53,439 nucleotides of DNA from the NCBI GenBank assembly GCA_001464935.1, contig LNEL01000027.1, positions 1 through 53,439 on the forward strand, written 5' to 3'. The notes below the pieces were generated by a model. That model worked only from the letters and a program-made list of their open reading frames with translations. It was not told where the DNA came from and searched no databases. The translations under genes and the position numbers were made by a program. Positions 34,464 to 43,407 of this stretch are shown here, piece after piece; positions within the stretch are counted from its first letter, which is position 1; each line of letters opens with the position of its first letter. This DNA comes from Gammaproteobacteria bacterium Ga0077536 (GTDB lineage Bacteria; Pseudomonadota; Gammaproteobacteria; Ga0077536).

Positions 34464-35834
34464 ATGACCTGGAAACCGCTGATGGCTGGCGCCGGTGCAG
34501 AGCACCGGAGTGCACGGCTCAACTGGGGCCTCGTGCTCACGAGCGTGATGCTGACCCTGTTCTCGTGTGTGGCCTTCGGCCAGGACGCCGCCGCGCCCGC
34601 ACCGACGATCGACAAGGGCGATACCACTTTCATGATGTTGTGCACCATCCTCGTCATCATGATGGCGATGCCGGGGCTGGCGCTGTTCTATGGCGGCATG
34701 GTGCGCGCCAAGAACATGCTGTCAGTGCTGATGCAGGTGTTCGTGGTCTTCTCGCTGCTGACGGTGCTCTGGGTCATCTATGGCTACAGCGTCGCGTTCT
34801 CCGGCAGCGGCACCTGGTTCGGCGGGTTCGAGCGCCTGTTCCTCTCAGGCATCAATGCCGACTCGCAGGCCGCTACCTTCAGCGACGGCGTGATGATTCC
34901 GGAATATGTCTTCATCGCCTTCCAGTGCACGTTCGCTGCCATCACGCCATGCCTGATCGTCGGTTCGTTCGCCGAGCGCATGAAGTTCTCCGCCGTGCTC
35001 ATCTTCATGGTCATCTGGTTCACCTTCTCCTACCTGCCGATCGCGCGCATGGTGTGGTACACGGAAGGCTACATGTTCCAGAAGGGCGCCCTGGACTTCG
35101 CGGGCGGCACCGTCGTGCACATCAACGCGGGCATCGCGGGCCTTGTCGGCTCCTTCATGCTCGGCAAGCGGCTGGGTTACGGGACGACCGCGATGGCGCC
35201 CCACAACCTGCCGATGGTGATGATTGGTGCATCGCTGCTGTGGGTGGGCTGGTTCGGTTTCAACGTCGGTTCGAACCTCGAAGCGAACCCGTACGCAGGC
35301 CTGGTGTTCCTGAACACCTTCATCTGCACTGCTGCCGCGGTCTGCGCCTGGACCTTCGCGGAATGGATCATCCGCGGCACGCCGACGATGCTGGGCGGCG
35401 CCTCGGGTGCGGTTGCGGGCCTCGTGGCCATCACCCCCGCCTGCGGTGTGGTGGGCCCGATGGGGGCCATCGTGTTGGGCATCCTCGCCGGTCTCGTGTG
35501 CCTGTGGGCGGTCAGCTGGCTCAAGCATGCGGTCGGTTATGACGACTCGCTGGACGTCTTCGGCGTCCACTGCGTCGGCGGCATCCTCGGTGCCATCCTG
35601 ACCGGCGTGTTCGTCGCGCCGAGCCTCGGCGGTACCGGCCTCGATGGCTACTCGATGGGCAGCCAGGTGATGACCCAGGTGCTGGGCGTCGCCATCACGG
35701 TGGTGTGGTCCGCGGTGGTGGCCTTCATTGCCTACAAGATTGCCGACGTCACCGTGGGCCTGCGTGTCTCCGAAGATCACGAGCGTGAAGGCCTCGACAC
35801 GGCCGAGCACGGCGAGCGCGCCTACAGCGCCTGA
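34464..35834 (+). CDS. amtB: ammonium transporter
   Basis: A 456-residue Amt family channel for ammonium. It starts with a cleavable signal-like segment (VMLTLFSCVAFGQDAAAPAP), as in E. coli AmtB. It then shows eleven membrane helices with MAMPGLALFYGGMVRAKNMLSVLMQ, the ammonium signature DFAGGTVVHINAGIAGLVG carrying the first pore histidine, and FGVHCVGGILGAILTG carrying the second. The C-terminal tail is the usual cytoplasmic GlnK-contact region. A glnK gene normally precedes amtB but is absent here, and upstream is mscS. AAGGAG precedes the ATG. Confidence 0.95.
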   Translation: MTWKPLMAGAGAEHRSARLNWGLVLTSVMLTLFSCVAFGQDAAAPAPTIDKGDTTFMMLCTILVIMMAMPGLALFYGGMVRAKNMLSVLMQVFVVFSLLTVLWVIYGYSVAFSGSGTWFGGFERLFLSGINADSQAATFSDGVMIPEYVFIAFQCTFAAITPCLIVGSFAERMKFSAVLIFMVIWFTFSYLPIARMVWYTEGYMFQKGALDFAGGTVVHINAGIAGLVGSFMLGKRLGYGTTAMAPHNLPMVMIGASLLWVGWFGFNVGSNLEANPYAGLVFLNTFICTAAAVCAWTFAEWIIRGTPTMLGGASGAVAGLVAITPACGVVGPMGAIVLGILAGLVCLWAVSWLKHAVGYDDSLDVFGVHCVGGILGAILTGVFVAPSLGGTGLDGYSMGSQVMTQVLGVAITVVWSAVVAFIAYKIADVTVGLRVSEDHEREGLDTAEHGERAYSA

Positions 35835-35945
35835 TCTCCGCTTACTTTCTTCCTCCTCCTCACGGGCGCCTCAGCTGCCGGCTGGGCAGCCTGCCTCGAC
35901 GCTGCTGTTGCCTGCCTGCTGCCGTCCGCGAAAGGATTGGCGGAT

Positions 35946-35961
35946 CCCGGTTTCCGGGTTT
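35946..35961 (+). terminator. weak candidate terminator after amtB
   Basis: CCCGG-TTT-CCGGG forms a 5-bp stem directly followed by TTTAA. Another hairpin (GCTGCC/GGCAGC, 35874-35890) lies closer to the amtB stop but lacks T residues. Neither is a textbook terminator. Confidence 0.35.
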
Positions 35962-36050
35962 AACGTGAACTGTCCGTCATCGCGGCCGCGCGCCGTCGAT
36001 GATCACGCCGACCGGCAACGGGCCGGCCCGACTGCCAGAGGGCGCATTGC

Positions 36051-36792
36051 ATGAAGCTGACCGTTGTCATTCCCGCGTATAACGAACGCCAGACCATCGC
36101 CGCCTGCCTCGAGCGCGTCGCGGCGGCATTGCCGGACGTGCCGAAGGAAATCATCATCGTCGATGACTGCTCGCGCGACGGCACCCGCGACTGGCTCGAG
36201 CGCAACGTCCGCGATCTGAAGGCCGAACAGTGCAGCCTCAGCGTCAATGCCGATGGCGATCTCGAGGTGCAACCCGGCCCGATCGCGCAGGTGCAGATCC
36301 GTTCCCTGTTCCACCAGCAGAACAAGGGCAAGGGCGGCGCGCTGCAGACCGGCCTGCGCGCCGTGAGCGGCGATATCGTCGTCATCCAGGATGCCGATCT
36401 CGAATACGACCCGGAGGACTGGCGCGAAATGTATGCGCTGATCGCCCAGCGCAAGGTCGCCGACGTGGTCTACGGTTCGCGCTTCTACGGCCGGCCTCAT
36501 CGCGCGCTGTACTTTCACCACTACATGGCGAACCGCCTGATCTCCTTCCTGTTCAATGCGATGTACGACCAGACCCTCAGCGACATCCGAGGTGCTGGAC
36601 ACCCTGCGCATCACCGCGAACGACTTCGGCTTCGAGGTCCAGTTCAGCGCCCAGGTCGCGCTGGCGCGGCGCTGGCGGATCTACGAACTCGGGATCAGCT
36701 ACTACGGCCGCACCTATCTCGAAGGCAAGAAGATCAACTGGAAAGACGGCGTGAAGGCGCTGTGGTACCTGTTCAAGTACCGCTTCGGCTGA
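36051..36792 (+). pseudogene. family 2 (DPM1-like) glycosyltransferase, frameshifted by a ~23-26-nt deletion
   Basis: The gene reads as a typical membrane-side GT2: TVVIPAYNERQTI, IVDDCSRDGT, FHQQNKGKGGALQTGL, IVVIQDADLEYDP. At 36587 the frame breaks after LSDI, and protein resumes in the next frame at EVLDTLRITANDFGFE (36589) to the stop at 36792 (WYLFKYRFG). Family members carry ETCYK-(M/L)-F-R-x here; only one base is left, so 23 or 26 bases are missing. Read without correction, the first frame would run into unrelated residues up to 36824. Apart from the gap the sequence is well conserved. If functional it would transfer sugar to a polyprenyl phosphate. Alternatively it is an assembly error. 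Confidence 0.82.
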
Positions 36793-36829
36793 GCCGGGGC
36801 AGGCTGCCACGAACACCCATCTGAAGCAG

Positions 36830-37804
36830 GTGATCATCGGGGCCGGGGGCGTCGCCCTCGGTTGCGTGTTCCTGTGGTGGGCCCTGCGCGCGGTCGATTT
36901 CACGGTGATGCGTGACGCGCTGCGCGCGTTGAATCCGTCTTTCGTGCTGTTGTCCTGTGCGCTGTACTGGCTCGGGCTCGGCTGTCGCGTGCAGCGTTGG
37001 CACACGCTGCTGAACGAACTCGCGCCGGTGACGCGTCGCGCCGTCGGCGAAACGCTGATCGTCGGTTACGCCGTCAACAACGTGTTGCCCGCGCGACTGG
37101 GCGAACTGTTTCGCGCCGATTACGCCAAGCGCCGATTCGGCCTGTCGCGCTCGGCGGTGCTCGGCTCGATCGTGATCGAGCGCGCCGCCGATCTCGTCGC
37201 CATCCTCGGCTGCCTGGCGCTCGGCCTGGCCGCGATGCAGATGGCCACGGGCGAGGAGGGCGGTACCTTCGCGCGCCTGCTGCAGGCCGCGACGCTGGTC
37301 GTGGCGGCCCTTGCGCTCGGGCTTTACGGACTGCGCGCCAGTGGCCGGCTGCCGTTCGGCCTGCCGCCGGCGGCCAGCCGGCTGGTCGGCGACCTGGTCG
37401 CCGGCCTGCGCTCGCTGAACCGGGCCACGCTCCAGCGCACGGTGCTGCTGACGGCGGCGGTCTGGATGGCGGAGGTCGCGGCGCTGTGGGCCATGCTCGC
37501 CGCGTTGGGGCTGCAACTGACGACGACGCAGGCGATGCTGGTGCTCAGCGCGGCGTCGCTGAGCACCCTGATTCCGACCGCGCCGGGCTATCTCGGCACC
37601 TACCAGCTCGTGTTCAGTGCCACGTTGCCGGCCCTCGGGCTGTCAGCAACGCTCGGCGTGCTGGGTTCGGCGTTGATCCAGGTCTGTCTGTTCGGCTCGG
37701 TGACGCTGGCCGGATTCGTGCTGTACCTCGCGCGGTCGATGCATAATATGCGTCCATCCCGTAACGAGGCGCTGCTGAGTGGCACCGACTACCGCTCCCG
37801 CTGA
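36830..37804 (+). CDS. flippase-like integral membrane protein (UPF0104 / LPG_synthase_TM family)
   Basis: A 324-residue protein with about eight membrane helices. Family signatures are NNVLPARLGELFRADYAKRRFGLS near residue 80-105, SIVIERAADLVAI and IPTAPGYLGTYQ. Members include flippase-like proteins that often sit beside family 2 glycosyltransferases acting on lipid-linked sugars, as here. The GTG at 36830 is a tentative start: no ATG lies between the upstream gene's stop and the first helix. It overlaps the next gene by 26 bases. The substrate is unknown. Confidence 0.78.
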   Translation: MIIGAGGVALGCVFLWWALRAVDFTVMRDALRALNPSFVLLSCALYWLGLGCRVQRWHTLLNELAPVTRRAVGETLIVGYAVNNVLPARLGELFRADYAKRRFGLSRSAVLGSIVIERAADLVAILGCLALGLAAMQMATGEEGGTFARLLQAATLVVAALALGLYGLRASGRLPFGLPPAASRLVGDLVAGLRSLNRATLQRTVLLTAAVWMAEVAALWAMLAALGLQLTTTQAMLVLSAASLSTLIPTAPGYLGTYQLVFSATLPALGLSATLGVLGSALIQVCLFGSVTLAGFVLYLARSMHNMRPSRNEALLSGTDYRSR

Positions 37805-38552
37805 ATCCACGCTGTCACTGCGCTTTCTGGGCGTCGGCAACGCCCGCGCGTCGGCACTGGGCAGTGCGTCGGCCGTGCTCGAATGCGCGTCGGTGCCGCA
37901 ACTGCTGATCGACTGCGGCCCGCGCACACTCGATGACTACGCCGCGCACTACGCCGGCGAACTGCCGACTGCGGTCTTCATCACCCACCTGCACATGGAC
38001 CACATCGGCGGCGTGGAGCAGCTGTTCTATCGCACGTATTTCGAGCAGCGTGGCCGCGTGCAACTGTTCGTGCCGTGTGAACTGATCCCCGCCCTTCATT
38101 ACAAGCTCGCGAATTCCCCGTTCGTGCTGAGCGAAGGAGGCGCGAACTTCTGGGATGCGTTCCGGCTCGTCCCCGTGGGCGACACGTTCTGGCTCGGCAA
38201 CCTGCTTTTCAAGGTGTTTCCGGTGCGGCACAGCGGCTACCGCGCGGCGTTCGGCCTCGTGCTGCCCGGCGCGTTCCTGTACAGCGGGGACACGCGACCG
38301 ATCCCGGAAGTGATCGAAGCCTACGCGGTCGCCGACGAACCGCTGTTCCACGATTGCGGTCTGCACGGCTCGCCGGCGCATGCGGGGCTGGCGGATCTGC
38401 AGCGCGAGTATCCGGCGGCGCTGCTGCGCCGGGTCGTGGCGTATCACTACGAATCGGACGCGGCAGGCCGCCAGATCGAAGCCGCCGGGCTCGCGCTCGC
38501 GCGGCCGGGCCAGCGTTTCAGCCTGCCACCGGCGCTGGCGGTCGAGGCCTGA
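37779..38552 (+). CDS. metallo-beta-lactamase-fold hydrolase, RNase Z-like
   Basis: A 257-residue MBL-fold protein with metal motif THLHMDH near residues 68-74, then a histidine in FPVRHSGYR, an acidic ligand in YSGDTRPIPEV, and FHDCGLHGSPAHAG. The pattern is that of RNase Z/ElaC-like or phosphodiesterase-like MBL enzymes, without the exosite of tRNase Z. The true substrate is unclear. The GTG start at 37779 lies inside the end of the flippase-like gene, suggesting translational coupling. It converges with the queuosine transporter gene. Confidence 0.8.
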   Translation: MAPTTAPAESTLSLRFLGVGNARASALGSASAVLECASVPQLLIDCGPRTLDDYAAHYAGELPTAVFITHLHMDHIGGVEQLFYRTYFEQRGRVQLFVPCELIPALHYKLANSPFVLSEGGANFWDAFRLVPVGDTFWLGNLLFKVFPVRHSGYRAAFGLVLPGAFLYSGDTRPIPEVIEAYAVADEPLFHDCGLHGSPAHAGLADLQREYPAALLRRVVAYHYESDAAGRQIEAAGLALARPGQRFSLPPALAVEA

Positions 38553-38600
38553 CGGGGCGCCGCGGGCGCGTCCTGCGCTGGCGGGCGGAGACCGCCACTG

Positions 38601-39323
38601 TCACTTGTCGGCGAGCGAGAACGGCGTGAAGCGTGTGTCGCGGTCGTAATGGTCTTCGCCTTCGCGGCGCTTGATCCAGTGCACGACGGCGTAGGTCAGC
38701 GGGGTCATCAGGACTTCGACGCTGACCTTGAAGATCCAGTTGAAGACCAGCACCTTGAACAGCGTCGACGTCTCCCAGATCCCGAAGAAGGCAATCGGAT
38801 AGAACACGAGGCTGTCGACGCCCTGGCCGACGATCGTCGAGCCGATGGTGCGGGTCCACAGGGCGCGGCCCTCGGTCCACACCTTCATCCGCGCCATCAC
38901 GTAGGAATTGGTGAAGTCGCCGATCCAGAATGCGAGCATCGAAGCACAGACGATGCGCCAGGTGCCGCCGAAGACGGTTTCGAGCGCCGGTTGCAGCACT
39001 TCGTTGAACGGTTCGGTCGGGCTCATCGGCAGGCCGACGACGATCGTCGACATCACGGTCGCGAACACCATCGCGCCGAAACCCGCCCAGATGACCCGCC
39101 GCGCGCGGGCGAAGCCGTACACCTCCGTGAGCACGTCGCCGAAGATGTAGCTGACCGGAAAGAACAGGTTGCCGGCGCCGAAAATCAGCAGCGGGCCGAA
39201 CCACGGCAACCACTCGGGGAGGGGCAGCGCACAGACCTTCGCCGGCCCGATCAGGTTCGAGCACAGCAGGACGGTGACGAAGCCCGCCATCAGGAAGTCG
39301 TAGTAGCGATACGAGCGTTGCAT
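38601..39323 (-). CDS. yhhQ: queuosine precursor transporter (YhhQ/DUF165 family)
   Basis: A 240-residue inner-membrane protein with about six helices that takes up queuosine precursors (preQ0/preQ1). Family motifs include NLIGPAKVC, NLFFPVSYIFGDVLTEVYGFARARRVIW and GQGVDSLVFYPIAF near 165-180. The length matches E. coli YhhQ. Without queuosine genes in the window the role rests on the family. The gene downstream on the same strand is a metallo-hydrolase only by convergence, so it is probably a single-gene unit, possibly with the secreted protein upstream. Confidence 0.88.
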   Translation of the reverse strand: MQRSYRYYDFLMAGFVTVLLCSNLIGPAKVCALPLPEWLPWFGPLLIFGAGNLFFPVSYIFGDVLTEVYGFARARRVIWAGFGAMVFATVMSTIVVGLPMSPTEPFNEVLQPALETVFGGTWRIVCASMLAFWIGDFTNSYVMARMKVWTEGRALWTRTIGSTIVGQGVDSLVFYPIAFFGIWETSTLFKVLVFNWIFKVSVEVLMTPLTYAVVHWIKRREGEDHYDRDTRFTPFSLADK

Positions 39324-39352
39324 GGGATCCTCGTCCGGCGCGGGCCGGGCAA

Positions 39353-39859
39353 TCAGAAGCGGACCTTCAGGGCCTCGAGTGCCGCGCGCAGGCGCGGAAA
39401 GCTCTGCACGGCGCTGCGCAGATCGTCGGCGAAATTGGCCGAGACGAAATAGCCCCGGTGCAGACCGCAGGCGGTGACGCCCGTCAGCATGCGTGTGCCG
39501 CGCTGGGACAGCCAGCGCCGTTCCACCAGCGTCACGGGGCCGGCGACGGCGCTGGTGGTCGTCGACCCCAGCATCATCCCCGGATCCTGCGCCCGGAGTT
39601 CGCCGAGGAAGGCGGCCAGGCAGTGCGAGGGCAGTTCGTGCGGCGCGCCGTCGAGCACTTTCGGCACCGCGACGACCGTCAACTGCAGTTCACTGGCCTC
39701 GAACGGCGTCTGGCCGCGGTAGACATAGGTGGCGCCGAAGGCCGAACGCGAGACAGTGGGGCCGACGAGAAAGCCCGGCGCGGTGAACTCGACGAGCTCG
39801 CGCGCCGCGGCCAGGGGCGCGGCGCCAATCAGCAGGCCGATCAGCAGCAGGTGGCGCAT
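39353..39859 (-). CDS. small secreted/periplasmic protein of unknown function
   Basis: A 168-residue protein from ATG 39859, starting with a signal peptide MRHLLLIGLLIGAAPLAAA. The mature part is beta-rich with no known domain (FTAPGFLVGPTVSRSAFGATYVYRG; YFVSANFADDLRSAVQSFPRL). A longer in-frame start at 39982 would bury the signal peptide behind arginine-rich residues and is rejected. It lies 29 bases upstream (in transcription order) of the queuosine transporter gene and may share its transcript. Confidence 0.65.
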   Translation of the reverse strand: MRHLLLIGLLIGAAPLAAARELVEFTAPGFLVGPTVSRSAFGATYVYRGQTPFEASELQLTVVAVPKVLDGAPHELPSHCLAAFLGELRAQDPGMMLGSTTTSAVAGPVTLVERRWLSQRGTRMLTGVTACGLHRGYFVSANFADDLRSAVQSFPRLRAALEALKVRF

Positions 39860-39985
39860 ACGCGATGTTCGGTGACGACAGTCCCGATTATCTGTCATTG
39901 CGCGCCTCCTGCAACAGCGTCGACACGCGGCGCGTGAACGGTCTGGTAGACTCGCCGCACGCTGATCAGCCGGGAGAATCACGGC

Positions 39986-42900
39986 ATGTGGTCGAGTTGC
40001 CGCGCATGGGTCGTGGCCTGTTGTTGCCTGTTCATCGCACTGCCTGCGCTCGCGTTGCCGACGCTCGAGGAGGTGACGACGCGCATTGCCGAGACCGAAC
40101 GGCGTCCGGCGACCGATGCCGCGCGCGACCCGCTCCTGCAGGTGTTGCAGCAGACCAAGGGCTTCATCGAAGCACAGCAGACCAACATCGAGCAGGCGGA
40201 CAAGTACGCCAAGACGCTGAGCACGGGCCCGGCCTCGATCAAGCAGCTCGCGGGAGAACTCTCACGCCTCGTCGCCACCGCCGATGCGCCGCTGATCACC
40301 GGGGACGAAACCCGGCTGTCGCTGGCCGAACTGCAGCAGGTGCTGGAAGCGGCCGTCACCGAACGCGCTGCGCTCGAGAGCAAGCTCAACGGCTATGAGC
40401 TGCGCGACCGCGCGCTGCAGAGCCGGCCGGCGGAGATCGTGCAGGACAAGAATCGCCTGTCGGCGCGCATCGGCGAGATCGAACTCGAGATGTCGAGCCT
40501 CGGCGCCGACGACGGCAGCGAGCAGGCGCGCGCGCGCCTGGCGATGTTCGAAGCCGAGATCGCGGCGCGCCAGTCCGAACTCGATGCGCTCAACCAGGAA
40601 CAGCTGAGTCACGGCATCCGTCTCGAGACCAACTCGGCGCGGCGCCGCCTCGCCGACGCCAGGCTGACACGCGCGACTGCGCGCGTCGGTGCCCTGGAGC
40701 AGTTGCTGCTCGACAAGCGGCAGACGGAACTGCGCCGCATCGTCGACGACGCGACGAAGGCCCAGCGCGACACCCAGGGGGCGCACCCGCTGGTCAGGAA
40801 GCTCGCCGAGGACAACACCGCGCTCAGCCAGTCACTGTCGCAGGTGCTCGACGATCAGGCCCGGGTCGTGCGCGAACGCGCGCAGTACAGCGAGCGTCGC
40901 CAGCGGCTGAACGAAGAGTTCGAACGCGCGCGGCAACGCGCGGCGATTGCCGGCGCCTCGTCGAGCCTCGGACGCATTCTCGTCGACCAGCGGCGCCAGA
41001 TACCTGAAATCCGCTCGCTGCGCCGACTTGCCAAGCTCAATGAGACCCAGGTGTCGAAGGTGGGCCTGGCCCGCATCGAGATCGACGAGAAGTTACGCGC
41101 GACAGTCGACGTCGGCGACAAACTGGCGGCGCTGAACGCCCGACTGGATCCGCCCGGTGCACCATTGAACCCAGAGGAGACGGCGCAGGCACAGCTGCTG
41201 TTCGATGACCAGACGCGGCTGCTCAACACGCTCGACGAGAACTATGCCAGCTATCTGCGCATGCTCGATGCCGCGGACTTCGAGTTGCAGCAGATGACCA
41301 ACACGGTCGCCGCCTACCGCGCGTTTCTCGACGAACGCCTGCTGTGGCTGCCGAATGCGCCACCGCTGTCGCTGGCGTTCTTTGGTGACGTGGTGTCTGC
41401 GACCCAATGGTTTCTGAGCCCGCCGAACTGGTACCAGACGGTCCGCGATGCCCAGAACGGCGCGCGCCGGGCCTGGCCGCGTCTGCTCGTCGTGGTGCTC
41501 GTCATCGCGGCGCTGCTGCGCGCGGTGCCGCGGTTACGCGCCTACCTCATCACGCAGGCCGCGCTGGTCGGCCATCCGACCGATGATCGCCTGCGCAACA
41601 CGCTGAGCGCGCTGGTCGTGACCTGTCTGCTGGCGTTGCCGTGGCCGTTGGCGCTGTGGCTGGTCGCGGATCTCCTCACGGCCGGCTATGCCGGCGCCGA
41701 GTTCACGATTGCGCTCGGCCAGCTCAGCGCCAAGGCCGCGCAACTGCTCTTCGCGCTGCTGTGGGTGCGCGTATTCCTGAGCCGGTACGGTGTCGCGCTG
41801 CGCCACCTGATGTGGCCGACGGAGGCGGTCGAGCGCACGCGTCGCCAGTGGCTGCGCTGGGGGCAGCTGTTCGTGCCCGCATATGCGATCGCGACGGCGT
41901 TCGAATGGAGCTCGAACCCGGCGTTCCAGTACAGCCTGCGGCGCGGCTTCTTCCTGATCGCGATGGGAAGCGTCGCCGCGTTCATCTTCTGGTTGACGAA
42001 GCGGGCTGGTGTGCTCCATCACCAGATGGCGCTGAATCATCCGACCACCTGGCTGACGCGCAGCCGGCCCGTCTGTGCGCTGGTCGCAGCCGGCGCACCG
42101 GGCGTGCTCGCCGCGCTGTCGGTGTTCGGCTACCACTACACGGCGCTCGAACTCAGCGGCTACTACCTCGAGACCCTGCTGCTGATCCTTGCCGCCGCGA
42201 TCCTGTACCACCTCGCACTGCGCTGGCTGCTGGTCGCGCAACGACGCATCGCCGCGAAGGCCGCGATTGCGGAGCAGGCAGAGGTCGATCCGGACTCGCC
42301 GGTCGCCGAACAGGAGCTGACGCCGGACCTGACGGTGATGAACACCCAGGCGCGGCTGATCATCCGCAACGTCGCAGGCTGGACCGCCGCGCTGGCCCTG
42401 TTCTGGGTATGGCGCGACGTGCTGCCCGCGCTGACGGTCTTCGAAAAAGTCACGCTGTGGCAGATTGAGGTCAAGGACGTCGCCGGCGCGATTCAGCAGG
42501 CGCCGATCACGATCGCGAACGCCGCCGTGGCCGTCGTGATGATCCTCATCACGATGATCGCCGCGCGCAACATGCCGGGTATCCTCGAAATCGCGCTGTT
42601 GCAGCGGCTCGGCATCCATCGCGGCAGCCGCTACGCGGTGACGACCCTCGTGCAGTATTTCATCGTCGCACTCGGGGTCACGCTCGCGCTGTCGACGCTG
42701 GGCCTGCGCTGGTCGCAGGTGCAATGGCTCATCGCCGCACTCGGTGTCGGTCTCGGCTTCGGCCTGCAGGAGATTTTCGCGAACTTCATCTCCGGCCTGA
42801 TCCTGCTGTTCGAGCGACCAATCAGGGTCGGTGACGTGGTGACGATTGGAGACCTGACGGGCCGCGTCAGCCGCATCCAGATTCGCGCGACGACCATCTC

Positions 42901-43333
42901 GGATGCGGACAACCGGGAAATCATCGTCCCCAACAAGAATTTCATCACCGAACGGTTCATCAACTGGACACTGACGGACCAGGTCACCCGCATCGTGATC
43001 AACATCGGCGTGGCCTATGGCTCGGACATCGAGCAGGTGTCGGCCCTGCTGATGGAGATCGCGCGCAGCCATCCCAAGGTGCTAAAGGACCCGGAACCGG
43101 CTGTTGCCTTCAGCAACTTCGGGGACAGCGCGCTGACCTTCGAACTCCAGGTGCACGCGCGGGAGTTGCTCGACCGTCGCGATTTGCGCCACGACCTCAA
43201 CTCGGCGATTTACCGCACGCTGATGCAGCACGGCATCGAGATCCCGTTTCCCCAGCGCGACGTGCATCTGCGCAGCGTGCCACCCGGGATGGAGATGGCC
43301 GCGCCAGGCCCGGGAGGCCCCGCCGCGGCTTGA
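39986..43333 (+). CDS. mscK: large mechanosensitive channel, MscK/KefA type
   Basis: A 1115-residue inner-membrane channel. A signal peptide (ACCCLFIALPALA) is followed by a long periplasmic coiled-coil region (about 30-440), a group of membrane helices (about 495-860), and the C-terminal MscS core: LGVGLGFGLQEIFANFISGL, FERPIRVGDVVTIGD, GRVSRIQIRATTI and NREIIVPNKNFITE. This is the layout of MscK-type channels and also of related MscM/YjeP proteins; the exact subgroup was not settled. Its stop codon lies inside the FNR/ANR box in front of hemN. Confidence 0.88.
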   Translation: MWSSCRAWVVACCCLFIALPALALPTLEEVTTRIAETERRPATDAARDPLLQVLQQTKGFIEAQQTNIEQADKYAKTLSTGPASIKQLAGELSRLVATADAPLITGDETRLSLAELQQVLEAAVTERAALESKLNGYELRDRALQSRPAEIVQDKNRLSARIGEIELEMSSLGADDGSEQARARLAMFEAEIAARQSELDALNQEQLSHGIRLETNSARRRLADARLTRATARVGALEQLLLDKRQTELRRIVDDATKAQRDTQGAHPLVRKLAEDNTALSQSLSQVLDDQARVVRERAQYSERRQRLNEEFERARQRAAIAGASSSLGRILVDQRRQIPEIRSLRRLAKLNETQVSKVGLARIEIDEKLRATVDVGDKLAALNARLDPPGAPLNPEETAQAQLLFDDQTRLLNTLDENYASYLRMLDAADFELQQMTNTVAAYRAFLDERLLWLPNAPPLSLAFFGDVVSATQWFLSPPNWYQTVRDAQNGARRAWPRLLVVVLVIAALLRAVPRLRAYLITQAALVGHPTDDRLRNTLSALVVTCLLALPWPLALWLVADLLTAGYAGAEFTIALGQLSAKAAQLLFALLWVRVFLSRYGVALRHLMWPTEAVERTRRQWLRWGQLFVPAYAIATAFEWSSNPAFQYSLRRGFFLIAMGSVAAFIFWLTKRAGVLHHQMALNHPTTWLTRSRPVCALVAAGAPGVLAALSVFGYHYTALELSGYYLETLLLILAAAILYHLALRWLLVAQRRIAAKAAIAEQAEVDPDSPVAEQELTPDLTVMNTQARLIIRNVAGWTAALALFWVWRDVLPALTVFEKVTLWQIEVKDVAGAIQQAPITIANAAVAVVMILITMIAARNMPGILEIALLQRLGIHRGSRYAVTTLVQYFIVALGVTLALSTLGLRWSQVQWLIAALGVGLGFGLQEIFANFISGLILLFERPIRVGDVVTIGDLTGRVSRIQIRATTISDADNREIIVPNKNFITERFINWTLTDQVTRIVINIGVAYGSDIEQVSALLMEIARSHPKVLKDPEPAVAFSNFGDSALTFELQVHARELLDRRDLRHDLNSAIYRTLMQHGIEIPFPQRDVHLRSVPPGMEMAAPGPGGPAAA

Positions 43334-43343
43334 TCCAGGTCAA
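43330..43343 (+). promoter_or_regulatory. FNR/ANR box upstream of hemN
   Basis: TTGATCCAGGTCAA matches the FNR/ANR consensus TTGAT-N4-ATCAA at nine of ten defined positions. It starts 78 bases before the hemN ATG and overlaps the stop codon of the mscK-type gene. Anaerobic induction of hemN by ANR is known in Pseudomonas, so low-oxygen control of hemN is inferred. Confidence 0.75.
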
Positions 43344-43407
43344 GGCCCCGCGCCGCGTGAGCGGCGACGCTTGCGAGCAGTCCCGCAAGCCGGAAGGGCC
43401 AGCGCAC

